Source of the DNA: Mangifera indica | Taxonomy: Eukaryota; Streptophyta; Magnoliopsida; Sapindales; Anacardiaceae | DNA: 64,000 bases | Reading direction: 5' to 3' | Assembly: GCF_011075055.1 (NCBI RefSeq) | Contig: NC_058150.1 | Coordinates: forward strand, 6,572,001-6,636,000 | Shown: one piece after another, positions 12,101-23,986 of the stretch | Numbering within the stretch: the first letter of the stretch is position 1 | How the letters are laid out: each line of letters begins with the position of its first letter | Translations under genes and position numbers: made by a program | The notes under the pieces: generated by a model | Told to the model about the DNA's origin: nothing | The model's database searches: none | The model's input: the letters and a program-made list of their open reading frames with translations, nothing else

Positions 12101-15100
12101 TTGAATTAATTAGGAAGACTGGTGAAATTGTGTTAGCTGAACAGTAACTCATGTCACATTAAATGAGTTTGACTGTATATATGTGCATATAATCCATAAA
12201 ATAGACCAGGATTAAGATTGATTATAATCAATTGCATATATTGACTAGTTCATCGTATGTTCACATTATATTATTAACATTTATCAACAATTTCAAGAGA
12301 TTAAGGCCTTTTCATTTATGTATAATGATATTAATGTATCTATTTATCACTTTAAATGATCGAATATTGAAGCTGTTTGATTGGGGAAGACAATTTGCTG
12401 ATTAATTCTTCTTCAAACTCATATATTGTCATATACCCCACAGTCCATTCTTTTTTTTTTATTAGGCCAAAAGACTTGTTCCATCTAAGATATAGTAAAC
12501 TTTCAAAGTCTCACATTTCAATTTTCAAAAACTCAAATACTTATTTATGAACCAATTTTTATTGAAAATCTCAATTAATGTTAGGGATAAAACTATTATT
12601 CACAAAAAAATTTAAAAATTAAAGTTTTGTCACATTTTTCTTCTCATGTATAAAAATCTCATAATTTTTCCTCATCTAAAGTTTGAAAAGTGAAAATTCT
12701 TTCGTAGAATTTGTTTCTCTTCTCTCTAGCGACAATTCATCGTCATTGGTCGTTGGTCGTCCTCCCTCTCGATCTCTCTTTGTTTCCTTTTCAATCATCT
12801 TTAACTGAGACAAAGATAAAATTGGTTTTATCTTAGACAAAGATGAAATGTATATTGCTCAAAACGACATCGTTTTATAGATTTATATTGAATTTTATAA
12901 ACTCACAAGCTTTACGAATTAAACACATTTAAAACTTGAACTCGCTTAAGTCAAACTTGTTTTAGACTTGTTTGAACCAAGTTCAAACTCAAATAAATTT
13001 AGTTTGAATCCAATCCTATTGAAGTATTGGAAACATCTAAAAATGTTGTCAATAGGCGTTGAATCTAAATTCTAATGACTTAAATTTAATGTTGGAGAGA
13101 CTTCTTCAATGCATTTTTCACAGAAGATTGACGACTTTGGTGGATGATTTATTATGAAATTGATTCTTTTTCCTTTCATTTAGTTGGGTGAGAGAAAATA
13201 ACATTTCATACCCTGCAAATATCACTTGAGCCTTAATGGAGAAAGGGATTCTTGAGTATGAATTTTTTTCTTTTTCTCACGTTTAATTTGTTTGATGGAG
13301 TAATTGCAATCCCTGTACAGTTTCCATGAATATGTATTTTAAGGATATAACATTTTATAGCCCATAATAAATAATATAAATAATTAGTAATAAACTAAAA
13401 AAGAAATATTTTTTTTCTGTTCATCGCTATAATTTTGTCTTGCGTGCTATTGGTCATCTAATTTATTCATATTGATGAAATAAAAAAATTCTGATTGCAC
13501 TAGTCGTTTCTGAAAGAGACTAATCATCTTTCTTCTCTGTTGACCGTTGTGTACAAGTCCTCTCTAAATTGGTCAAAATGTATTAAGAGATTAGAAATCA
13601 AATCAATTAGTTGAAGTAATTAGTATATCAAATTTACAAGTCAAGACTCCAAGGATTAGTAAAACAATAGAATTTTCAATCTAAAAGCTTATGTTCAAAT
13701 TTTTGTTATACTTGTAAAATTTTGACTTGTCTGTGTCTTGTGCTAAGTTTTATTTTTTTGGAACCCTCTGTCTGTGCATGCCACGCGAAGGACCTTCTGT
13801 ATCTGTTTACAGCCAGTTGGTGTATTGGGTCTGGAATCTGGATTGATTTAAACTTAGCCCAAGTCATCTGACTATGAAATCGTCTCTCATTTTGGGCCGT
13901 ACTATGGTACTAAGTCTAATCTCAATTGGGCTCTGTTCCAACCTCAAGTTTTTGAATGAAACTCTGTAGAATTACGATTATTTTAGCATGTTCCCCTCTA
14001 ATATGGAAAACTTTGATTAATTAGTTTGAGACCAATGAATGATGTATTGTAATAAAGCGAAATCTGAATTAATCAGTGCAATACTTGTTGGATGAAGTCG
14101 AGCAGGTTTTCATGGTCATAAAAGTAAAAAAAACATTCTTTCAAATGTAACATGGAGAGGTTGAAAAATCGAATAAAAAATATATAAACAAATTATAGGA
14201 ATTTATTTATATAATCTAAAATAACAATTTATGATTAGACGATATAGTTATTTATTTTCTTTTATTTCAAAATCTATCTATAAAATATTTTTACTTAAAT
14301 TTGTACTATTTATGTGTATACATAGTAATACCCCTTTGAAAAAACTGGTTATTTGAGTGTCATAGAATCAAATCATAAATGATTTGTCATTGTCAGTCTA
14401 ATGCGAAGATGATATAATTGTTCTCCATAGCACAGAAGCATGGTAGTTTTTCAATCTTCTGATAGACATATAATTGCTCGAAATGACAAGAATCTAATTG
14501 CTTCCAAAAGAGAGTCAATTTTATTTTGCTATGAGAACATTGAAGTCTGCGAGAGTAGATGAGACTAGCAACCTTCTTGTCCTGATAATGGAATCATTTT
14601 CAAACTTTGCTTCCCAATGATTCTCTTTTATCCCTCCCACTAACAGCTAATTTACCGATAACCTCTAAGCCTTGAATCAAGATAATAAATAAAGATGACC
14701 TGATCAATGAAGGAATAATGTGACAATTAATGAAAACCAACTCAGCAATCACATTGTTCTGATAAACGGATATTCCAAACGAGTGCCGCCAAAACCAAAA
14801 AGAGCCTCCGGTACTGCAGGGATAGACAGCCTGTGGGTCTCACGAATAGACAGAGGTGAATAATTTCAGGGAATTGTAAGATAGATTAGTAGGGTCAACG
14901 ATGCCTAAGATGTAAGGTGGGGTACTACATTGATGAGAGATAGCTCCATGACTCCAGACAAACTACTATTTGGCCACTTTATCAAAACAAGAAATTTGAT
15001 CAAGAAGAATTTGACATTTACAATGAATGAGAACCAAGGCTACACAGATTCAAGGTTAAATATTTAACCTTCCTTCTTTCCAGTACTCGTCCAGTTGATT

Positions 15101-17935
15101 TGAAAGGCAAAGATGGAATCATATCAGTTTGTAAAGTATGATTATAAAACCATTCACACAATTCACTTTTTCGTTGCCTTAGCATGTTGAAATGAAAGGA
15201 TTCACTGATGAGGTGATTGCTTCCGAAAATCAGAGTCATTCAATGATTCATAAGCTGATAAGGAACCTCGTGGTGTTGCTTGTCTACTTCTAGCTCAAGA
15301 ATTTGAATGATATTCATGCTGGTCCAAATACTAAATGTTTAGATCCTGGACCATCTATCACTCACTTTCATGCATCTCCTCCATGGATTGCTTTTTACCC
15401 CCAACTAAAATAGGTGAAATAGTAGTACAAATCTGAGAAAGTAGGGTCACTTAATACAAGTTGTATCAAATCTGGAAAATGACTCGAATGCATTGATGTG
15501 CATCGAATACATGAACAATGGTATAGCTTCCTGAAACACGTACACTAGGTTAGGTGATCTAGCAGGCGAAGATTGGGCACCATATGTCTCACATTTAAAG
15601 AAACACGAGTTAACCAGGACTTCGGAGGGCGATGCTAAGAAGTGACCAATATGGCCATCGATTGAAGGACAACCAAGGGTTGGGAGTAGCTTTGGGCTCC
15701 TGTGCACGACAACACGTGTTGTTGCCAGGAAATACTTTTTCATTATTGGATTATGAGAGACACAATGTAAAGAAAAGAACCAAGAGTCGGTACCTTTTTC
15801 TTGAGTGATCAATATTGTATCCCATACTGTTGCACTATTTATCTTATTATCTTAAGCCAGAGAAATAAAAAGAATGTGTTAAATTTCATAAAATCCTCTA
15901 TAAACATAACTGCAGTGACTTTTCTGCTATGATTTCCAAGAGATTATCATGTTGGACTTTTTGTTCCTCCTAAATTTATTTAATGAAAAAAGTCTGACCT
16001 ATTATATTAATAAATTAGGGTAAAACAAAGAGGAACATAATAAAACAACATATAAATAACACATAAAATCAAAATACAATAAGAGAGAAAAGAAAACAAA
16101 AACGTTGTCTTGATTTTTCAGTACGCATCTATGAAAGATTTTTATTTTCTCTAAATTACATTATTGGATTGCTATGATTTTTAGAATACTAATAGAAGAC
16201 TCATTGTTCTTTATTCTAAATGGTGGAGATCACGTTTTGTTTCTCAAGTAAGTTGTTATTTATGTTGAGACATGACTGGTTATATTATGCAGTTAAATTT
16301 AAACATCCCTTAAAAAATGTCTTTTCTCTTTGATTTACCATTGGATTGCTATCAAATTTTGACAGTACTTTAGACACGTATGGTGCTATAGTTTAGATCG
16401 TAAAGATTTGTTTTTTATACCGATAACGGTAGATATAGGCTTACAAGTTTGCTATGATACTTTTTATTTTTCTATAATTGTGTTTTTATTGTATTTTGTT
16501 GCTTTGGAAAATTGTGTACTCGTTTATAAACTAAAAACAATATACTATTATTTTAGATATAGTGGATTAGATTATTCCAAAGATATCCCATAATTTTTAC
16601 TTTTAGAGTATTCTTTTCTATTATATTTATTTTTAATTGTTCAGTGTAATAGAATTTTGTTACCACATAATTTAATAAAAAAGAAGAGTTTGATTTTAGT
16701 CTAGTTAGTTTAGTTGCTTTCCTCCCATGTATCCCCGGGTGTTGAAGATCAGCTTTTGCCATGGAAGAAAATGATACAAGCCAGTCATAATTTAAAATTA
16801 ATGGCTGCGAACTTTCACTAGGTTAGTAGTCCAGTGATTTTCGAATCTCTCAATACTTACGACTGAGTTGGGTACATCTTTTGAGTTCTGGGAGGAGGAA
16901 GGGGCTAGCATATTTGTCTAACCAAATTATTGAGAATTCTTTTCTCATCGAGGTTACTCGACTTTTCCGGGCTGCTGGATAGTCCCAAAGAGTAAAACAA
17001 AACCCCCAATCAACATGTGAAAATTTCTTGGCAGAGTGAGTCATCAGCTGCAGAAAGTTTATATAAAAAAATGCTAGCTTCGGATTTGGCTGTAAAAGTA
17101 AAATCAGTCACTATTGCATTAATGTATTCTGATGAAACCTAACTTGGGATCTCACCTCTGTAAATAGAAAGACGGGAAGGAAATGGAAAATGTTTCACAC
17201 GCTTCAGTGCCGTACTTAAATCTGATGTGCATGGACATTCTATGCTTTTGAAGACTTTTTGTTCAGCATACATCAACGTTCATTCTACCACGTGATCTGA
17301 CATCCTTTTGCCAATAGTCAACACTGGTTCACAGAGTTTCGGACAGAATTGCTAAAATAATTGGCCTTGGATTTAGCCTGACAAGTTCTTGGCATCAGTA
17401 CGATTTGGGTGTGAAAAAGGTCATAAATCACACATGAGCCTCAACAGTTATTCAATCTGACAATAACCCAACAATTTATTAAAAACTATTGTCCAAAGGC
17501 TACACTGTTTTGGAAGTTGAATTAACTCAGGCTGAGTCTGTCAGATTTGCTGAACTAGTACAAAGCTTTTAGCTTTTGGTTTAGATAGGCTCATTTATTG
17601 TATTTGGTTGGTTGAAAGGGAAGTCCTAACAAAGAAAATGGCTGCCAAAGCTGATTGGAAAAATCATCTGAACCACAAAGGTTAGACCACTTCACCTTTT
17701 TATCATTTGTTTTCGTCTGCCACGTTCTCCCCCTCTCTCCATCAGATTTCTTGGTTACTTGTTACATTACAACTGCTGATTTTAACTTCCTTAACTTCCC
17801 CTGACCCACTTGGCCACACCAAGATTCTACTTTATGGTTTCCCTTCTCTACATTATAAATCTCTCCTCAGAAAAAGGCTTATCAATTCCCTGTAAAAGCA
17901 AATCTATTAATTCTCTTTTTCTTTTTGTTAGATTG
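9121..17935. other. Long gene-poor interval
   Basis: No protein-coding gene is recognised. 9340-9850 is extremely AT-rich. 11400-11570 has local duplications. 12455-12600 begins with AGGCCAAAAGACTTGTTCC, like one end of the foldback at 56.8 kb. 12880-13030 is a fragment of the GTTGGATTC repeat family. 14440-15840 and 16700-17400 are less AT-rich, with small minus-strand frames (121 residues at 15447-15812, 73 at 15018-15239, 64 at 16850-17044) that I do not recognise. These could be non-coding transcripts or gene relics. Confidence 0.4.
11398..11565 (+). repeat. Local duplications
   Basis: TTGGACTGAAATCATATATA occurs near 11400 and again about 50 bp later. The segment ATATGGATATATAATTCG, continuing into TTTTATTATGTA, occurs near 11420 and again near 11535. 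This is a compact nested duplication in non-coding AT-rich DNA. Confidence 0.7.
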
Positions 17936-18791
17936 ATGGAGGAGGACTCTATCATGAATTCACTTTATACGCAGAAGCCAAAAGCTTCTCAAGGAACAAC
18001 CGCCTCTCCTGAGGCTGAAGAAAGTGGTTGGACTGCTTACTTTGAAGATATCTCTCACAACAATGAAGAACATAGTTATTGCTCTAGTTGTGATAGCTCC
18101 TCTTTGCTTTCTGATGCTGCTTCTGGCGTTGCATGGAAACTATCCCACAACAATCATCTTCCAGCTTGTTCTTCAATCAGAGGCTCCCCAAAGATTTCCA
18201 ACAAGTTAAAGTTCAAGAAAACAAGGGCCAAAGAAATCTGCCGAGATGATTCTTTAGAAGATACTGCTAGTTCTCCTGTGAATGACCCTAACGTCAGATT
18301 CATTAATTTATTAACCGTTTCTTTGAATAAATCTTTTTCTTTCTTTTCAATTTTGAGATTAACATTTAATCTTTCTCAATATTGATCATTATCATTAGGT
18401 GGGAGACTGGGAACCGACGGATATAAATCCCCAGAAGACTGATCATCATGATCATATGTATGGTTCTCTGGTATGCTTTATTCTTGTTAATAAATCAAAA
18501 TTTATAATTGGGACTTGATTTGATTGATTTTTGGATTATTCACCAAAGAATTTATATGTAATTCTGACAAATTTGTTGCGGAAAGGAAGTGGCTCAGAAA
18601 TGCATAGAGAAGAAAGAAGCTTGAACTTCAATGGGAAGGATGATTCCTCAGACTTCAAGTCTTGTTCTTTGTAAGGCATTCTTCCCCCGAGTTTCATTGA
18701 AATTATCGTGTATTACTTGAAACAAAACTCATGGTGGAATAACAGCTTTGATTCTTTGAACATTCCTCCACGCAGAATAATGTATACATAA
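17936..18791 (+). CDS. VUP1: VUP1-like vascular-related small protein
   Basis: This plant-specific protein family has no known catalytic domain. In Arabidopsis VUP1 affects xylem development and growth through hormone signalling. The proposed exons are 17936-18292, 18399-18462, 18586-18670 and 18746-18791, giving 183 residues with consistent phases. Family landmarks in exon 1 are ESGWTAYFED (about residues 29-38), SSLLSDAASGVAWK and KFKKTRAKEI followed by DDSLEDTASSPVN. Exon 2 gives GDWEPTDINPQK. The C-terminal exon reads FDSLNIPPRR. The start was chosen because MEEDS begins the conserved frame. The exon 2 donor is uncertain: the in-phase site (GTTCTC) is weak, and a stronger GTATGC 8 bases later would change the frame and end the protein early. 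Serine- and acid-rich, probably disordered. The family assignment is firm from memory; the 3' exon structure is less sure. Confidence 0.75.
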
Positions 18792-19459
18792 ACCTGCACA
18801 TTTATATTATTTGTCTGCCGTTCTGGCTTCTAGATTTCACAAGTTTTGATGCTCCGTTCGTTTCTTCTATTAATCTGGTATGCACAGCCATTGTTCACCA
18901 GTTTTTAGATTGAGTGAATCACAGTTCCCACCCAAGGTTTGACTCAAAAACCTTTCCACCCTTAAATAATATAAATAATATTTTTCACCCAAAACATACG
19001 GCTGTTCACAAATATTGACTGATGAAAGGGTAAAAATGTTATTAAATATTTTTCAATCTATGTGATATTAGATTCATCAAAAAATAATTTAAATTTGATT
19101 TGATTTATATCTAGTTCATACTTAAATTTAACTCAAAATAAAAATTATAAGATAAAATCAATATCAAAATTTGAATTTAAAACCTTGAAAATCTAAATTA
19201 AAAAATTAAATTCAAAATATAAATCTAAATTTAACTTGTAGATCTCACGACCATCTTCTTCAAAAATTTATAAACTCTCATTTATCAATGCGTTTTTGAT
19301 AATCACGAACATTGTAAATGCAGAAAAAGAAAAGAAGTAAAATTTCGTGTGGCTTCTTCGTATAGAATCACACATTTGATAGTTATATTCTGATTGTGTA
19401 GATTATCCAATTGATTGAAGTAAACAAGGAAAATTCAAACTTCTAAGAGAAATGACTCG

Positions 19460-19655
19460 GCAAAAACGAAAAAGAAACAAAGAAGGAGAGAGAAATGGCG
19501 GGGACAAAAAGGAAGAGGGAGTGAGAAAATGGTTGGGAAAAAGGAAGAAGCAACAAAGAAAAGGGAGAGAGAAAATGGTTTGGCAAAGGAAGAAGAAACA
19601 AAGAAGAGAGAGAGAGAAAATGGCTGAGAAAAAAGAAGAAAGAGAGAGAAAATTG
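19460..19655 (+). repeat. Purine-rich minisatellite
   Basis: A unit of about 45-50 bp built on GAGAGAGAAAATGG plus GGAAGAAG...CAAAGAA is repeated about four times with variation. The plus strand is almost pure purine. It reads through as a lysine/glutamate/arginine-rich 68-residue frame, which I treat as a by-product of the repeat rather than a gene. Confidence 0.75.
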
Positions 19656-20355
19656 TAATTTTATATTAAATTAAATTTTAGGGATAATTTAATGTGTTTG
19701 AAGTTATGATAAAGCTTTAAACGGTGTGATGGTTTTTTTTTATAATAAAGTGTTATTTACGTAATTTAAGCGTGAAAAAGTGTTTTTAAGCTAAACTTTT
19801 ATGCGGGTTTTTGACCCAATCGGACCTATAAGCCCGATGCATCGTGTCAAAACCAACGCATTGTCACCTCTAATTTAATCATATGATGAAATATCATCTA
19901 CGTATCTAAATTCTGTATAAAATATATATATATAATTTTATTATTTTTAATTTTTGAATTAAAATCTGATTTATAATAGTATACATAAAATTACCATTAC
20001 AACTCTGTGGAACCCAAAATTAATTAATTCTAAAAATGGTAAACTTAAAACACCCTTTAAATTTTTTTAATGGTGAACTGCATAACCCATAAAATTACCA
20101 TTAAAATTGAATTTAATACATATATGAACGGAATAGGCAAATACAAGCATCCATCAGTTTCAAAAGTCGTGATTGAATCTTTGGTGATGAATGAATGAGC
20201 AAATATCTCTTCAATGTATATATAATATATTGAGAGAGACTGAGATAAGATTAAAAGGGTTTCTTCCTAATTTTCAATCGGTGCAAGAATTGAAAGATCG
20301 AAAAAATTGGGAATGGGTCAGTTTACAATAACTACAGCTATTTTCTCGGAAGAAG

Positions 20356-20493
20356 ATGAAGTTGTCTGATGCCAATGATGATAATGATGATGATGATGAT
20401 GATGAAGCTGTCTATACTTGTCAAATTTATCTGAAGTCTAGGAAAAGAGATCAAGAGGAAGAAGAGGTGGGTTTAAATCAAAAGAAGAAATAG
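20356..20493 (+). CDS. Small acidic open frame, unrecognised
   Basis: A 45-residue frame starts MKLSDANDDN, continues with an aspartate run encoded by a (GAT)n tract at about 20373-20403, then CQIYLKSRKRDQEEEE and a lysine-rich end. It is not recognised. An overlapping short frame just upstream ends inside it. The aspartate run comes from a microsatellite, so it may be chance. It could also be an exon of an unrecognised transcript in the 20.2-20.6 kb region. Confidence 0.2.
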   Translation: MKLSDANDDNDDDDDDEAVYTCQIYLKSRKRDQEEEEVGLNQKKK

Positions 20494-20929
20494 GATTGAA
20501 GATAGAGAGCTGTATATCCACAAAAAGAGAGTCAAGAGATTCAAGAAATGGGACTCTCACGTCTTATCATCTTCTTCACCATCACTTTAATTTCCAATTT
20601 TTTCATTAAAGAAAGAAATGGAGATGATGGTGGGGCATTTTTTCCATATTAATTAATTATTTTAAAAATAAAAATCCAATTTGAAAGATTTATAGTACTA
20701 TAGAAATATGGTATATTATCTGTATAATTAAGTATATAGATGTTATAATATTATATAATTAAGTAATTTTATATTTAAAATTAAATAACATCGAATTATA
20801 TGATAATATATTATTTATATATTTAAAATTATATATATAACATTTTTCATTATTTTTTATTAGAATCATATGGATTGAATTAATTTTTTGAGCAGTATTC
20901 TGTGTATAAATTTTTAATATATAATTTAT

Positions 20930-21060
20930 GTATATATATAATATGTCATCATATGATTAGATATTATTTTATCTTTAATTCAAAATTATCAAATCACATG
21001 ATAATATATTATTTATGTACCTAAATTATATATTAAAAGTGTATATATATAGTTTTATTG
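20930..21060. repeat. Palindromic MITE-like repeat, family P, copy 2
   Basis: The core CATCATATGATTAGATATTA is followed by TTTATCTTTAATTCAAAATT and the inverted counterpart ATCACATGATAATATATTAT. A less complete version lies just upstream at about 20780-20850. It is non-coding and shared with the other P copies in the window. Confidence 0.65.
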
Positions 21061-21539
21061 TTAAAAAAAAAACAATGTTATATATACACTTTTGTTTTAC
21101 AATTTTTATACATAGATGACCTTATATTTGGGACATTAATTAAAATAGACACGAAAATTTCCTCCTAAACTTTTTTAGGCAAACCTTGAGTGGTTTTACT
21201 TTTCTAAACAAATTTAATATTGTTTTCAATAATATCTCTCTGTGCTAATTATGTTAGATTCGATATAGTTTTTGTTCGATAACCTTTCATTCTGGAGCAT
21301 ACTCTATATTTGGTAAGTTATAATTCGAATATTCAAAAATTTATTCAAAAATACATCAATTTTTGATATAATGTAGATCAAAACAAAAAGATAAACATAA
21401 GTACGAAGAATAGCTTTGAGTGTGAGCAGGTGCATGTAGATATAAATAAATACGAGCATGCAAAAAGTACAAGTATGTAAAAAGTATGTATATGATACAA
21501 AAATATTATAATATAATATAATATAATATATATAAAATA

Positions 21540-21765
<226 letters not shown>

Positions 21766-22599
21766 AATTCTTCGTATTTATGTTCATATTTTCGTTTCGA
21801 TTTGAATTATATAAAAAATGATCTGTTTTCGAATAAGTTTTTAAAATTTTAAATCATAACTTACGAAATATAGAGTATGCTATGAAAGGAAAGGTTGTCG
21901 TAAAAAAATTGTATCAAATTTAATGTAATTAGTAGAGAAGAATATTATTAAAAATAAAATAAAATTTGTTAAAAAAAGTAAAATCACTCAAACTTAACCT
22001 AAAAAAGTTTAAATAAAAATTTTTGTGTCTATTTTAATTAATATCCGTTATATATTCAGACTTCAAAGCTAAAATTCTCCTTGCAAACCCAAATTTCTGA
22101 GTGGGCTTTATAGAAAGAAAATCCTCATAAATTACTACAAAATCTCCCAATGGGCCTGCGGCTGTCTTTGTTACCACTGAGAGACTGTAAACATAAAATC
22201 TAGAAGAAATTTAATAAAATTTACTGGGGAGTTTTGACCATATAAAATATAAAAATTAACAGAAATTCCAGCTGCTATGATGAAGAAATTATGTAGATCA
22301 ACATCAACCCACATAATTTTTTCAACTTTTGTTCCATATGCATAATTATTTATTGGTGTAAATACAACTATCTTATGAACGTGCGACCACATGCTTTTGA
22401 CAACCTCATCATCCATGAAAATAAAAGTAATGAAAAAAAAGCCAAAACGATAATGTTGTTCATTATTACAACAAGTGTAGATTACAATTTTCCAACCAAG
22501 GTTTGAGGAAATAGTTTTCCACCCTATCAAATTTTTAAAACTCCAAATTCTGACCCAAACCTGTATGTATTAACGAAAAATACCCTGATATAGTGTTGG

Positions 22600-22945
22600 A
22601 TATAAGGTTGGATTCAAGCTGAATCAAACCCCAACATAGGATTATCTAAGTTTGGCTCTAATATAAAATAATTAGTTTACATTCTAACTAAAGCTCATTC
22701 GAATTGATCATAGATTTCTTTAAAAGACATTGACAAAATGAATAATATCATTAATGAAATAATAGTATTGCTAGTTAGATAACTAACATTATTGGCAAGA
22801 TTTATAATATCATTAAAGGGGAATTCAAGTTAAACTTGAATCAAACTATTGAACTAAAATTTCAAATTGAATTTGATTTAAATCAAGCTAAACACCACTT
22901 TTCAAATCGAATTAACTTTGTTCAAGTTTAACCCTAACTAGAAAA
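22600..22945. mobile_element. MITE-like repeat, GTTGGATTC family, copy
   Basis: The left end GGTTGGATTCAAGCTGAATC and the right end TTCAAGTTTAACCCTAACTA are rough inverted counterparts. The interior holds many CAAACT/AGTTTG and CTCATTCGAA words. It matches the better-preserved copy at 47386-47734 and fragments near 12900, 36790 and 43100. No coding frame is present. Confidence 0.45.
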
Positions 22946-23986
22946 GTAAATTACCATATAACCCTAAATATGGAACTTTTTGAAATTATCATATTGTCAA
23001 ATTTGGGTAGATTGCACTTAGAAACGTGTGAGTTGATGATTGGAGTTACCAAATTGCATTAGATGAATATAATCCAACAAGATCACAACTTTTCCAGTGA
23101 GATTATAACATTAGAATCACGTTGGAGAATGTGTGATCTTATTGGATCACACTAGATAGATGTTGAAAAGAAAAATGTAGTTTATACCCTTTTTTATTTA
23201 CATCTTTTTCAAGAATAATTAGTAAAGATATTCAAAATTATTTGGTAATTAAATTGAATCAATTTTTAAATCAAAAATCGAACATAAAAATAGGTTTTTT
23301 AAAAATCAATTTGGATATTAGCTAAAAAATATAGAAAAATTAGTGTTTAGTAATTATTTATTTTTTTCAAAATCGATTAATCAAACCCAACTAGTTTTAA
23401 TAAAATTAAATAAGACATTAATAAAGTAATAAATCTATTTAAAAAAATTGAAAAATAATAATAATTATTAATTTTTATTGATTTAAAACCAGCTAATCTT
23501 TAAACTAATTCAATTTTGGTTTATAATTTTCTTTTAATAAAAAAATTAATTCGGTTCAGTTTGAAATATTATGAAACCAATTTCGTTGATTGATTTTGAG
23601 TAGTTAGATTTCGAAAGGGTTAAAGTTTAGAATTTGATAGTTGAAACTTGTTTTGCTAATAGGGGGTGGGAAAAAGCAATGCGATATGTATACAGTTTTA
23701 TTATATAATTCGAATATATAAGAAATGTATTATTATGTGATTAGATATTATTTTATTTTTAATTTAAAATTATTTAATTATATAATAATATATTATTTAT
23801 ATATTTAAATTATATACTAAATACAAAAATGATGCTTTTGTGCAACGTCTTTGTTGATGGTATTTGATTAATACAATCAATTAAAACGCCGGCCGAACAT
23901 AGTAATTAAACAACTGTTAACATTTAACAACACAAACCTCCATTTAGGACTGACTGGCGTCTCTCTTTTTCAGTGATTTGACCAAC
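22946..23986. other. Repeat DNA and syntaxin upstream region
   Basis: 23260-23620 resembles the MITE at 8786-9120. 23690-23830 holds palindromic family P copy 3. The last 150 bases before the syntaxin start are less AT-rich. CTCTCTTTTTCAG at 23961-23973 could be the acceptor of an intron in the 5' leader. No gene is recognised otherwise. Confidence 0.4.
23690..23830. repeat. Palindromic MITE-like repeat, family P, copy 3
   Basis: TTATGTGATTAGATATTATT is followed by a TTTAATTTAAAATTATTTAA spacer and an inverted TATAATAATATATTATTTAT block. It is the same core as the other P copies. Confidence 0.6.

Larger units (their letters stand above)
18800..21110. other. Intergenic with simple repeats
   Basis: No gene is recognised apart from a small acidic frame at 20356-20493. 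The stretch contains a purine-rich minisatellite (19460-19655), an AT-rich block (20640-21060) with a palindromic repeat copy, and general repeat-like DNA. Confidence 0.45.

Noticed and set aside
15447..15812. 121-residue minus-strand frame
   Set aside because: No family resemblance, no promoter or splice context recognised; kept only as part of an unassigned interval.
19452..19658. Lysine/glutamate-rich 68-residue frame
   Set aside because: It is a translation of a purine-rich minisatellite.
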